From Ilex aquifolium (lineage: Eukaryota > Streptophyta > Magnoliopsida > Aquifoliales > Aquifoliaceae): a DNA stretch of 64,000 bases. Shown here in pieces: positions 1 through 11,168 of this stretch. The notes under the pieces were generated by a model. That model was not told the origin of the DNA, searched no databases, and worked only from the letters and a program-made list of their open reading frames with translations. The translations under genes were made by a program, and so were the position numbers. Location: contig OX637397.1 in NCBI GenBank assembly GCA_951799425.1, positions 5,075,001-5,139,000 of the forward strand. Reading direction: 5' to 3'. Within the stretch, counting starts at the first letter, position 1. Each line of letters opens with the position of its first letter.

Positions 1-410
1 AATTAGCTCGAATCAAATTTTAATCGGCCCGAATTTTAATACATAAAAAATTTAGAAAATAGAGGAGGTCTCATTGAATATATGCTTATCTAGAGGGGGT
101 GTAGAAGATGTTTGTCCTCAAATATATTATGCGCAATTCAGTAAAATTGTATTATAGTCAACATTTTTAATCTGACAGGGGTGTCAGTGAAGATTCAGAA
201 AATAGAGGGGATGTCCTTGAAGATATGATAAACTAGAGGGGGTGTAGTGGAAATTTTTCTTAAAAATTATTGTTTGGTACCATAGCAGTATCATAAAAAT
301 TAAGTGGTTAAGAAACAAATTTGAAGAAATTAGAGGGATAATGGGTTTCAGGTCTATGTATGTGGCTCCGCCATTGCTTAATTGGCAAAGTACATTTTAC
401 TTAATCTATC

Positions 411-3400
411 TTCAATCTTGACTCAAATTTTTATTCAATTTTAAGTTTACATTTGAGTAAAAAATTTGATTTAATACAAGACATTCAAATGTATAAACTC
501 AAATTTAGAGGAGGATAAATTTAAATTTAAAAGAAGATAAAATATGACTATTAAATATTTTTTTTTTTTATCACAGACCATTAAATTTTTCAAAAAAAGT
601 AAAATCTTGACTGTCGAATATTTGGGTAAAAGTTTGAATCTTCGTAAAGTATCACTATTTTTTTTTTTCGGTTTTCCTCTTTCAACTACCAAAATTTTCA
701 TATTGTACCGTCAACTATCAAATTTCTCAAACGTTTGTTATATTTTTTGACGGAAATTGCTGACGTGTCGAGGTAAAGTGAAAAAAATTATATAATTTGG
801 GGGAAAAAATAAAATAAATTTCCTTTAAATATGTAACAAATGTTAATAAGTGGGATAATGTGAAATTAATGATATATTTGAGGGTAAAATATGAGAATTC
901 TAGTAGTTAAGGGGAAAAAAAAAAGAGTAAAATTTAGGGGGTGTAAGTGTAACTTAAACCTATCTCTCATTTCCTTTTATCTCATACTAGGTAGTGTACA
1001 CCGTACACGTGCTTTGCACTTGAGCCATTTTCAAAAGTAAATATGATATGTATCATTGTTATAAGAAAAACCAAATATGTATTCGTTACAAATTTTGTTG
1101 GCATTTGTCTAAAATGTTAATTTTGCTGCCCTTTAGACGCCTTGAGTTGTTAGCAACACCAATGGCAGGACTTGTAGATTAGCGAAAACATATTAGCAGT
1201 GATGATTACTCAAGAGGGATATCCAAAGAGAAGTCTGGTGCTTTTTATTGACATTATATTGCAAACCAAGTAATTATAATAATACATCAAGCAAAATATC
1301 GAAATCATTCTTGCCCTAGAGAATTTGATAGTCAATGAGAAGTATTAAACTATTGTCCTTATGATTTCAAATAATGCATATGCTGAGGTTTGAAGACAAT
1401 TTTGCATTCCCCCCGGAAAGAAATCATTTTTCTTTACACTATTAATGAATTTACTGAGCCTAAATAAAAAGTATATCAAGTACATTATCAACTAAATTAA
1501 CTCAGTACAAACTCGGTAAACCCCAAGATAAATTAAACCGAAGATTGGACCAATAATAAAAATTCATCAACTAAATTAACTCTCATATGGCCCCAAAACA
1601 AAAATTGCGTGTAAACATCATGATGGATGTTATCAGCCAGCCATGCTAGCCAGCATTTAGAGAGTTCAAATATATAAAGGAAAGAAATACTAAAGATTGT
1701 CTAGTGCCCAAGTACAGTCAAGAAAAAACATGGAATTGAAGTGTACAAAGACCAAGAAATATAAAGAGTACAGATTGGCTCATAATTGACCACAAGCAAA
1801 AAAGAGTTTGAAGGGCAGAATGAAAAAAAGATTCTTATTGTTTATATTATGTCAGAGATAAAGAGTAATTCTGCATGACAATTTTTGTAGTATATTGCAT
1901 TTTCTAGTATCCTAAGTAACAACTGTCCCAACATCATTGAAATTTGGTCAAACATTAACCAAATTGAGTCTCAAGCTATTGTTTGTCATCTCTATGAATA
2001 TAATAAATAAGTGAATGTATAGCTTATGATAAGTTGGGGGGAATCAACCTTAAATTGATTTAAGTATTGTTTACTATAACAAAAAACAATAGAAATGACC
2101 AAACACTAAGTGGTTCATTTTTGTAGTTTTCTTATTTATTAGATTAAAGGCAAATATTATATTTTTCACTTTAAAAGAAGCCTCATAGATACTTCATGAA
2201 TATCCCAGAAAGGGTTGCAAATAAACATCCATAACATAAAAAAATTTAAGATTTTGTTACCATATTCAAATGATAAAATATAAATTACCAAAAATAATAG
2301 CCGGTACCTTGTGGCTTGGAGCACTTCTAGAAATCTAGTTGAATCATCCTCCATAGGGGCCATTCGAGGATCTCTTTACAACCATTCACTGCCATCAAAG
2401 GAACCACACAAATTTATCCGTGGAGGATATAATGCACAATGTTGGGTGGACATCAATTTTGTATCTATGGACTCATCGATACAGAATAAGAAAAATAGTC
2501 AATACTAATCTGCTAATTTCGTATTAGGTAAAGTTGGTATATTGTTATTCTCTGTCTTGGCCTTGTCTCTCCCACTTTTTCTTTTATAAATTTCAACAAT
2601 GTTTAGGGCACTCATTGATTCGATGTTTATATTAGAGCAAATGTCATTAAATACATTATGATAAATACAACAGACACAATGAGCATATTTTTTTGGACTA
2701 CATTATGATCTATTTTTGGTGTGCAAAGCTCTCATTCAGCCTTCATCTTATGAAACTTTTAAACTATCTTTGGAGACATAGATGTCTTGAATTCAACTTA
2801 TACAGCTCTCTTGATTTCATCTTTAGTTCTCCAATGATTACGATTACATGGAAAATATATACATCCATTGAACATGAATCAAGTATGCTTCTATATCGAT
2901 TCAAATGAGTACATTATTGAAATTGCAAAACAAATTAGAATTTGGTATGATAGAAAGTTAGAAGAATGAAAAATTAGAAGGATGGAAAATTAGAAGGATA
3001 AATAAAACATTATGTTTGGTAAGGAAGGAAAATATGAAATATAGAAAAGTTGACGAATTAACTTTCCTTTCAACTCACCAAAATCAATTCCTCCAAAATT
3101 GGGAGGAAAGTGGATTAAAAGTTAATTATGTGTTGAAATGTATGTTAATTGTCTATATATCATTTGAAATCTACATATATCATATTTATCATATGTATAC
3201 AATAATTTCATGTATAGATATAATGATAAAATATGTATTTATATTTTTTTATAAAAAAATATATATATTTTTTCTATCACCAAACACAGAAAAATTAATC
3301 ATTCCTACTTTTTATTCCTCTTACCAAATATAAAAGAGAGAAGGAATGATAGAAAATGTATCACTCCCACTTTTCATCCTTCTATTTTTCCATCCACTTT

Positions 3401-3780
3401 CGAAACACAAAGGATGTCATATCAAGCTCGTTTGGTATTTGAATCGTGTGTTGCGAAAATGGACTCAAGTCGTACCTATACTTGACCACAATCATGTATA
3501 ATTTATATCAAACTATTTATTAACCGAGTTAAATGGATCAACTTAATTATAATGTGAACCTTTTCATCCTAAACCAATATCGGATAACTGATTGGTAAGT
3601 ATTAACAATTGTTATCTCTAGAAAAGAATGCGAAAGCCATTAAATCTTGCATCAGTCCAAATTCACAACAATTTCAAGGTAGCAACGCATTGGACATGTT
3701 TGTGTCCTAAAACGTTTGTATTATGTATTTGATATACTTTTGTAAAGTTCCATATAAGACTTATAATTATTATAGAATGA
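411..3780. other. Gene-free part of copy A
   Basis: I see no gene in this stretch. It is AT-rich and its short open frames have no recognisable family. About 2930-3420 looks like a decayed foldback element: an A-rich arm near 2960-3000 faces a T-rich arm near 3360-3410, and the phrases 'gtttggt' and 'accaaa' lie in opposite directions. The same structure is kept in copy B near 31710-32160. Two short frames (2311-2508 and 2693-2908) are preserved in both copies. That is expected for a recent duplication and is not evidence of coding. Confidence 0.5.
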
Positions 3781-3821
3781 TAGGACACAATCGTTGAGCT
3801 ATGGCTCTTGTTTCCAACACT

Positions 3822-4434
3822 TTATTTGTTCTCATAATAATCGTACTGTGGTGGGTCAGGAGGGGGTGAACAAGGTGGTGGCGGCGGTCGACGACGAGGA
3901 GTCGGTGGAACACGAGAACGGCCTGACCTTTTTCCAAGCACACCTACAGACATAGTTTCCACCTTCGCATCTTCATACAAAATTTCGTCATTCTCTACCA
4001 CCAGAGATCGTGCCATCTCGGAAGCACAAGGCTCGTCCTCCTGAGGATGGATCTGGCTGTGGTGGTGACTTTTTGGTGCAACCCTTCTTTCGTGGTTTTA
4101 TTCCCCAAAATGGTGGTGGTGGTGGTGGTGGATCATCCTCCATTCTTCGTGGTGGTGGTGACTTTTTGGTACGACCTTTTGTTGGTGGTTTTCTTCTCCA
4201 AAATTTTTGTTGTGGTGGTGGTTCATCCTCTGATGGCGGAGTCTCTTCCTCCGGTGGATCTGGCGGTGGTGGTGAACTTTTGGGAGGACGCCTTGGTGGT
4301 TTTAGCTTCCAGGAGAGTGTCGATTGTTCTCCATCACCGTCAAGGAATGAGTTGATGTTGGGATCAGCAAGAATTGGGGTGGTGAGGATGACCAACGGGC
4401 CAAGGAAGAGCATGGGAAAGTATGTAGGGCTCAT
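3822..4434 (-). pseudogene. Secreted proline-rich protein gene, frameshifted copy (P1)
   Basis: This is the first of three related minus-strand genes. From the ATG at 4434 it reads a signal peptide (MSPTYFPMLFLG..., ending near ILA|DP) and then a proline-rich body with one unit of the 33-aa repeat. Against the intact copy P2 it carries extra sequence near 4040 (+ strand 'cctcctgagg' against 'cctccgagg'), which shifts the frame and stops translation at 3988. The remainder of the C-terminus, including LGKRSGRSRVPPTP, lies in another frame at 3822-4016. The normal stop after PPQ is also lost, so that frame runs on into YDYYENK. I call it a pseudogene or diverged allele; a truncated secreted product of about 149 aa is still possible. 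Confidence 0.7.
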
Positions 4435-4780
4435 TTTAGGAGGGGGTTGGTTAAGCTTGAAAGCCAATGCCCATTTATAATGGTTGCATGAACCTTGTGC
4501 ATGTAAGCAAAAATTATCTTTTCATGTGGCATTGCTCTTTTCCTTAAGGAACTATTGAAAGATTGAAGAATATGTCAGTTGGGATAAGATCTACTAAATG
4601 TTTGGGTAAATATCATCCACACCCCTAAGATTTAGGTCATATTTTACTGACACCTTTTTTAATTTTTGAAATATCATTGTCCATTCCTATCAATTTTTGT
4701 CGGTTAATGGTGGTAACGAAAAATATGATTTTATTTTATTACATAAAATTGTGCTTACGGGAGGAGTTTGTGTCTATTTC

Positions 4781-4783
<3 letters not shown>

Positions 4784-4822
<39 letters not shown>
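4784..4822. repeat. (AT)n microsatellite
   Basis: A run of about 19 AT units in the tail of the P1 unit. The matching positions hold a shorter run in the P2 unit (6506-6520) and a longer one in copy B (33272-33318). Confidence 0.95.
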
Positions 4823-4827
<5 letters not shown>

Positions 4828-5054
4828 TTGTCAAGTTAATTAAATTCATATTAGAATTAGTATTATTTTGTATTTATTAGTTTAATATCATATTAATGTT
4901 TAATTTTGTCGAATCAATGCTTAATTGACCTTTAATTTTATCAAATCAACATTATCCAATTATTATTCAAATTTTTTAAATTAACACAGTATTAGGACAC
5001 AATCGTTGAGCTATGGCTCTTGTTTCCAACACTTTATTTGTTCTCATAATAAGC

Positions 5055-6155
5055 CTACTGAGGTGGGTCAGGAGGGGGTGAACAAGGTGGTGGTGGCAGC
5101 GGTCGACGATGAGGAGTCGGTGGAACACAAGAACGGCCTGACCTTTTTCCAAGCACACCTACAGACATAGTTTCCACCTTCTCATCTTCATACAAAATTT
5201 CCTGATTCTCTACCACCATAGATCGTGTCATCTCGGAAGCACAAGGCTCGTCCTCCGAGGATGGATCTGGATGTGGTGGTGACTTTTTGGTACGACCCTT
5301 TCGTGGTCTTATTCCCCAAAATGGTGGTGGTGGTGGTGGTGGATCATCCTCCATACTTCGTGGTGGTGGTAGTGGTGGTGACTTTTTGGTACGACCCTTT
5401 CGTGGTCTTATTCCCCAAAATGGTGGTGGTGGTGGTGGTGGATCATCCTCCATACTTCGTGGTGGTGGTAGTGGTGGTGACTTTTTGGTACGACCCTTTC
5501 GTGGTCTTATTCCCCAAAATGGTGGTGGTGGTGGTGGTGGATCATCCTCCATACTTCGTGGTGGTGGTAGTGGTGGTGACTTTTTGGTAGGACCCTTTCG
5601 TGGTCTTATTCCCCAAAATGGTGGTGGTGGTGGTGGTGGATCATCCTCCATACTTCGTGGTGGTGGTAGTGGTGGTGACTTTTTGGTACGACCCTTTCGT
5701 GGTCTTATTCCCCAGAATGGTGGTGGTGGTGGTGGTGGATCATCCTCCATACTTCGTGGTGGTGGTAGTGGTGGTGACTTTTTGGTATGACCCTTTCGTG
5801 GTCTTATTCCCCAAAATGGTGGTGGTGGTGGTGGTGGTGGTGGATCATCCTCCATTCTTCGTCGTGGTGGTGGTGGTGGTGACTTTTTGGTACGACCCTT
5901 TGTTGGTGGGTTTCTTCTCAAAACTTTTTGTTGTGGTGGTGCTTCTTCCTCCGATGGCGGAGTCTCTTCCTCTGGTGGATCTAGCGGTGGTGGTGAACTT
6001 TTGGGAGGACGCCTTGATGGTTTTAACTTCTGGGAGAGTGTCGATTGTTCTCCATCACTGTCAAGGAGTGAGTTGCTGTTGGGATCAGCAAGAATGGGGG
6101 TGGTGAGGATGACCAACAGGCCAAGGAAGAGCAGAGGAAAGTATGTAGGGCTCAT
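5055..6155 (-). CDS. Secreted proline-rich repeat protein, intact copy (P2)
   Basis: This is a single-exon frame of 366 aa. I chose the ATG at 6155 because it begins a signal peptide (MSPTYFPLLFLGLLVILTTP..., likely cut after ILA). The upstream part of the open frame starts only with TTG. The mature part has a charged N-terminal stretch, then six units of a 33-aa repeat made of a basic half (WGIRPRKGRTKKSPP), a PLPPPR linker, an acidic MEDD and seven prolines. The non-repetitive C-terminus contains VGVLGKRSGRS and ends PPPDPPQ. It resembles extensins only in its proline runs: SP4 and YXY motifs are absent. A cell-wall role, or a precursor of hydroxyproline-rich signalling peptides, are both inferences; I do not recognise a named family. 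A TATAAAT lies only about 40 bp upstream of the ATG. Confidence 0.7.
   Translation of the reverse strand: MSPTYFPLLFLGLLVILTTPILADPNSNSLLDSDGEQSTLSQKLKPSRRPPKSSPPPLDPPEEETPPSEEEAPPQQKVLRRNPPTKGRTKKSPPPPPRRRMEDDPPPPPPPPPFWGIRPRKGHTKKSPPLPPPRSMEDDPPPPPPPFWGIRPRKGRTKKSPPLPPPRSMEDDPPPPPPPFWGIRPRKGPTKKSPPLPPPRSMEDDPPPPPPPFWGIRPRKGRTKKSPPLPPPRSMEDDPPPPPPPFWGIRPRKGRTKKSPPLPPPRSMEDDPPPPPPPFWGIRPRKGRTKKSPPHPDPSSEDEPCASEMTRSMVVENQEILYEDEKVETMSVGVLGKRSGRSCVPPTPHRRPLPPPPCSPPPDPPQ
5281..5880. repeat. Coding minisatellite, 99-bp period, six units
   Basis: 'gactttttggtacgaccctt' recurs at 5281, 5380, 5479, 5578, 5677 and 5776, an exact 99-bp period. The sixth unit is slightly longer through extra GGT triplets. 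The units are almost identical, with single-base changes that alter one residue (R, P or H before TKK). Ninety-nine is a multiple of three, so gain or loss of units keeps the frame. P1 has one such unit and P3 has none. Each unit holds a (GGT)7-type run, which would favour slippage. Confidence 0.92.
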
Positions 6156-6326
6156 TTTAGGAAGGGGTTGGTTAAGCTTGAAAGCCAATGCCCATTTATA
6201 ATGGTTGCATGAACCTTGTGCATGTAAGCAAAAATTATCTTTCCATGTGGCATTGCTCTTTTCCGTAAGGAACTATTGAAAGATTGAAGAATCTGTCAGT
6301 TGGGATAAGATTTACTAAATGTTTGG

Positions 6327-7046
6327 GTAAATATCATCCGCACCCCTTAGGTTTAGGTCATATTTTATTGACACCTTTTTAAATTTTTAAAATATCATTG
6401 TCCATTCCTATCAATTTTTGTCGGTTAATGGTTGTAACGAAAAATATGATTTTATTTTATTACATAAAATTTTGCTTGCGGGAGGAGTTTGTGTCAATTT
6501 CACAAGATATATATATATATAATTAATAGTCAAGTTAATTAAATTCATATTAGAATTAGTATTATTTATTAGTTTAATATCATATTAATGTTTAATTTTG
6601 TCGAATCAATGCTTAATTGACCTTTAATTTTATCAAATCAACATTATCCAGTTATTATTCAATTTTTTTAAATTAACACTGTATTAGTTTTTATTTTCAC
6701 TAATTTAAAATTTAATTTTATCAAATTAACACCAAAATTTAATTTCATCACTTTAACATTTAATTTTATCAAATTCAAATTGTTTTATTAATTTAACACT
6801 AAGAAATGCTTACTATTTTAAATAGGAAGAAAGAACAAAATGGCATAATGTTGATTCAATCTTCGTATATATATAGCACTAGGGGTAAAATAGGTAACTC
6901 ATAGGAAAATTAGCCATCGCATAACAAGCTTTTTTGCTTGTCTGGAATGGAATAGACAGTAAGGATAGTTTTTGCAATGTATATATAAATTATAAGGGTG
7001 TGTAGTGATATTTTAGAAATCAAAGGAGGTGTCAATGAAATTTACC
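6327..7046. mobile_element. Candidate inverted-repeat element flanked by a 110-bp direct repeat
   Basis: The left end 'gggtaaatatcatcc...gacacc' is mirrored by the right end, where 'ggaggtgtcaatgaaattta' runs into 'ccc' at about 7046. The arms are imperfect and roughly 60 bp long. The 110 bp before the left end (from 'gtgcatgtaagcaaaaatta' to 'taaatgttt') recurs after the right end at 7046-7155. Copy B carries the left end and most of the body but is cut at 33632. No transposase is visible, so it would be non-autonomous. The family is unclear; a Mutator-like MITE is one option. Confidence 0.5.
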
Positions 7047-7159
7047 CATTTTGTGCATGAAAGCAAAAATTATCTTTTCTCATTCATTTTTTCCTTAAGG
7101 AACTATTGAAGGATTGAAGAATCTGTCAACTGGGATAAGATTTACTAAATGTTTTGACC

Positions 7160-8004
7160 ATTGGCAAATTTGGTGTATTAAATGTGGAAAATTGCATTGA
7201 ATGCCTTCATACTATATATCATTTTCCAGAAAAAATAGATAGAATGTAATGGCTTTGTTTTTGATTTTATATTTCACTTAAAAGAATTTTCTTTCATATT
7301 GTGTAAGTGCACCACAAATTTGTACAAAGGTAGCATATCAACCATCCCATATTATATGAAACCAGTTCACTCTTAGAGCACTATTTTATTTTATGTAATT
7401 CATATAATTAAACCATTTTATGTAATCGTGTCGAGTGAGACACGTTCATGTCGAATTTTAGCGGATTCGTCTAAAAAAATATTCCAGCAGTATCCGATTC
7501 ATTTATTAATTCGTATCTAACGAATCGTGTCATATCGGATTTGTGTCGTGTATGAACCGTGTATAACTGGTATATAAATGAGTTATATTGTGTATTTCTT
7601 CTAATTGGCTTCACTCATATTCGATTCATTTATTAATTATGTCGTGTCGGGTCCACTTGTTTAGTAAACAAGTGGTTTAAGAAAGATTAAAACTCTCTAA
7701 TTTTGTGTCGTGTTAACAGGTCATATCATATTTTGACACTTCTAAATCAAATTATTGGTTGATGGTATCTATAATGGAACATTGTGCATTAATTCGTACA
7801 AAAATGCTTGTGGTCACAAAACCTCGGAACCAGTACCTCGAAAAACTATACTTATGATACATGTAAGAGGAACAATTTTTTCAAGAATTCACACTCTATA
7901 TCGAGCTTTTAACAATAAAAAAATTAAAGATTTAATTATTGGTAGCTCTGTAAGTATGATGATTGCATTGGAACCTAACTTGCTAATCTAGTTTTCTAAC
8001 ATAA
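7160..8004. other. Spacer with a decayed hAT-like remnant
   Basis: I see no gene. About 7420-7745 is rich in phrases typical of decayed plant hAT MITEs ('gtgtcgtgttaacaggtcat', ending 'gacacttctaa'), but the left end and target duplication could not be placed. The rest is plain AT-rich sequence. Confidence 0.4.
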
Positions 8005-8464
8005 CACTGCTATGTCGTCAATGAGTTCAAGAAGACCTTACGATATTGGGTTCCACTACTAATTAATCCAACAAAAATAACGAATGAGATGATCCAAGTA
8101 CGCCACTATTATATTAATGTATCCTGGTATATTTCAGAAATTCTCCATATATTGCACATATCTTTCCCTTTTTCAAAATTTAAACCTCTCCTCCTGTTTT
8201 TTCAAAGGTAATCTTAGTTGTTTCATTCTCCATTAATATGGTAAGAGTAAGATGAAAGCATTCAGGTCCCAATACAATGCCTTCGTAGTACTTTTTCAAC
8301 TTTCAACACTCTACCCATAAATAAGAAATAAATCAAAGAATCTATAATCTAGAGTACCTTTTAGTATCTGTTTTTAAAGTAAAAAAAAAAAGTTATTTCA
8401 TTAAAGTAAATGTGTTTAAATACTATTTATCAAAATAATCTATCTGCTTCGTCGTATATAAGTA

Positions 8465-8533
<69 letters not shown>

Positions 8534-9540
8534 TAAGCTTGAAGGAATGGAACAAATCCAAACAAGAAAAAATGAAAAAACAAGGCTAATATAGTAGGAA
8601 CGCCCATTAACTTCGATTAGATAAAAAAACACACACACAAAAATACTTCAAAGAACGTTATCAAGCAATATCATAGAGTAACTTCTTAGAAACCAACCAG
8701 GATAGATATGGGTCAACAATATGTGGAGCATTAATCAGTATGATCTACAAGAGCATTTGGAGATACATTCCTTTTTTGTTATGATGAAGAGCAGAAAAAT
8801 AGTGGAAATTAGGCATCATACATCTTAGGCACCTCTACATTAAATTCTTCATAGGTCTACCAATAGTTTATGTACTTTCATGAGCATATCATACAACTTT
8901 ACCATAGTGAAAAAATTTCTAACTCTCAAATTTAGTGACTATGATTTCGTTTAAAATTTATACCTATATTGATTTTTTAGCGAACAATTTTCTTCTCCAA
9001 AACAGTACAAGAAAATTATTTTTTAGCGTCAAGTTTTGGCAACGAACAGAGAAATTTGTTGCTAAATAGTGATTTCTGGCAATGATTTCCAAAGTGATAT
9101 TGGCTTGCCCTTCACTTTCTAGGGTTATGGATTGATGGGCCGGACGATCTCTCTCTCCTTACTAAACAAAACAACACAAAAACATTAAGGTAGTTTTGGG
9201 AGATGACGCCTTTAATCTAAGGAACCAGATATAGACAAGGATATGCAGCTAAAAGGTGATTGGTTAAGTTGTCGGTTACTTTTTTTTTTAGTGTTTATTT
9301 AATTTTTCATATTTCATTTATACTTGATAAATGATAAACGTAGCAGGCAACCTAACCAATCACTAATCTCTTGCCAATATAGTGGTGCTTATAACTGGAT
9401 TAGCATAATAGTGCGTTGTCGGTGTGGGACAAAACTCATTAGGTAAGCCAAGCATCTAAAAGATGGAACAAAGAAACCACAAATAAGGAACAACCCTACT
9501 CTTTGGAGTGTCTTAGAGGAAAAAAAAACTCAATCGTTGA
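8005..9540. repeat. Second direct duplication, left member
   Basis: This matches 17200-19757 in the same direction. Shared phrases include 'actaattaatccaac', 'acgccactattatatt', 'ttagtgac...' and 'caaccctactctttgga'. Divergence is clearly higher than between copies A and B, with frequent small indels, so this pair is older. No gene is recognised. It contains the (GT)n run and lacks the solo LTR found in the right member, so it shows the empty site. Confidence 0.75.
8469..8530. repeat. (GT)31 microsatellite
   Basis: An uninterrupted GT run of about 62 bp. In the duplicate at about 17650-17700 the equivalent place has only a short degenerate 'acacacatatgtgtg', so this array expanded after the duplication. 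The 71-aa minus-strand frame across it is a poly-TH artefact. Confidence 0.97.
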
Positions 9541-11168
9541 TGGATATTGCATTTCCTCATTTTCGACTAAAGATGACAAGTTTGATACGATCTCTTAATG
9601 GAGTTATTGATTTGAAGAGCTAAGGATGAATTATCGATTGATAGGATTAGACAAGTCAATAAATTATTGATTGAGGATAAATCAGTTATATTGAATCGTT
9701 GTGAAGATTATGTTATTTGAAGATCCACTTGTTTCAATGGTATAGCTAAAAATGAAGTAACAAAGGGCAAGTAAAAGAAAATAAAGACTTCATGGTTGGA
9801 GTACCAAAAGAAACTTATTATCACCTACAAACTCAAGCTTCACTCATAGTAAACATGAGCATTAATCCGACTTCTTAGCAAACATGGGAATAAAAGATGA
9901 ATGTAAGATGTTGGAATTTGCTATTTTGCTCTCCAGTGCTACAATGAACTATATGCAATGATGCGACGACTTTGAAATAAATTACGTGAGTTGCACATGA
10001 TCACTTCCGTTAAAGTGATGAAATTAAAAAAATAAGGACCAAAATGATAGAACAATGGACTATTAGTGCATCTTACTCTATTGGTTCTGAAAATAAGTCA
10101 AGTTCAACAACCATTAAAGAATATCTTAAATAAACAATTTTAGATTATTTTTCAAACTTCAGCTATTAAAGTGACAATTGAAAAAAGGACCAAAATGTCA
10201 ATATGGCAGACTATTAGATCATTACTGTATTTTACCCAATTGATTTTAAAGAATAAGTTAGGGCCAGTAACTATTAAAAAAAGGGATTAAAACATTTAAT
10301 GTTATTTTCTACTATTAAGTTCTTGTTTTAAGAACAGCTGATAAGTTTTTATGACACTCAATTATACTTCGTTTTTTTTTTTCAACGGTCAGGGTATTCA
10401 GGTCAACTTACGCGTATATCGATTACTCCTCTTTCTGATCCAGTCAAAAACAGACCATCCACACTGAGATTAGGATATTTATGAGGGATAAATACTTCAT
10501 GACCTGTTCAAACTCATATTTTTTATGGATCATCTATTATACATTTAAGTGGGACCGTTTGTACACAAACGGGTTCGCTCACTCATTAATAGTGGATGAT
10601 CCACTAAAAAAGAAATTTAAAAGAAAATATATTAAAAGACATCTGGACACGGTCATAATCTCTTAGTGACGGACATAAAAATAAAGTATATTTGTCTCAG
10701 TATTTCTCAGTCATCTAAGCAATTTAAAGTCATTTTCTATTATTAAGTTCTGAAGATACTTTTTTCAGCAGCCTACATAACAATAAATAAAAAGGTGGGA
10801 GAAATTAATACTATTTTTCATAATTGACTTCCTTTTCTTTATTCAATAAAAAGTGACACGTGTAGGGTTACTTATTTTTTTTTTTAGTTAAGTTGTTATT
10901 GTTGTCACAATCAATGACTACAAGCCAAAAATCTGGATTAAAAAAATAAAGACTACAAGCCAATAAAAATAAAATTTACGGCTGGAATGTGAAATATGAC
11001 TATTAGATCTTTCAAAAGAGTAATATCTGACCATTGATATTTGAGTAAAGATTTGAATCTTCATTGGTTTGAGTAAAAATTTGAGTCTCCAATCCTTCAT
11101 TTATTATAAATTTGAGTAAAGGACCGGAGATTATTTTTAGTCCATTTTTACTCAAATTTAAACTTTAA
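9541..11168. other. Gene-free spacer with weak internal repeats
   Basis: I recognise no gene. Two related blocks near 10030-10110 and 10170-10270 share 'gaccaaaatg', 'gactattag' and 'aataagt', suggesting a decayed tandem repeat. About 10984-11065 ('aatatgactattagatcttt' through 'gatttgaatcttc') is a diverged third copy of the sequence at 541-650 in copy A and 28620-28730 in copy B. Confidence 0.45.

Larger units (their letters stand above)
3779..6680. repeat. Tandem pair of proline-rich units (P1 unit, P2 unit)
   Basis: 'taggacacaatcgttgagct' begins both the P1 unit (about 3780) and the P2 unit (about 4992). Each unit contains a minus-strand proline-rich gene, its promoter, and an AT-rich tail with an (AT)n run. 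The junction lies near 4986-4992, where the tail sequence 'aacacagtattag' runs directly into 'gacacaatcg'. Copy B has a single unit (32514-33480), so either the tandem duplication happened in copy A or one unit was lost from copy B. Confidence 0.8.
1..6836. repeat. Segmental duplication, copy A
   Basis: This stretch matches copy B (about 20085-33632) in the same direction. Positions 1-395 match about 20085-20490, 411-3790 match 28493-32510, and 6195-6836 match 32935-33632, with only scattered base differences. The pairing stops at 6836 (after 'aataggaagaaagaa'), where the two copies continue into unrelated sequence. The left end lies outside the window. Copy A lacks the 8-kb insertion and the hAT element found in copy B, so it shows the older empty sites. 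It contains two proline-rich units where copy B has one. Confidence 0.85.

Noticed and set aside
2311-2908. Short frames conserved between copies A and B
   Set aside because: Conservation is expected from the recent duplication and extends equally over non-coding flanks.
5281-5880. Regular direct repeats that could suggest a CRISPR-like array
   Set aside because: The units are contiguous 99-bp copies without unique spacers, in frame within a coding region of a plant genome.
5225-6201. Several long plus-strand frames rich in Gly/Ser or Val opposite the proline-rich gene
   Set aside because: They are shadows of a (GGT)n-rich coding repeat. They lack a signal peptide or known domain and are explained by the minus-strand gene.
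8423-8638. A 71-aa minus-strand frame
   Set aside because: Mostly a poly-Thr-His readout of the (GT)n microsatellite.
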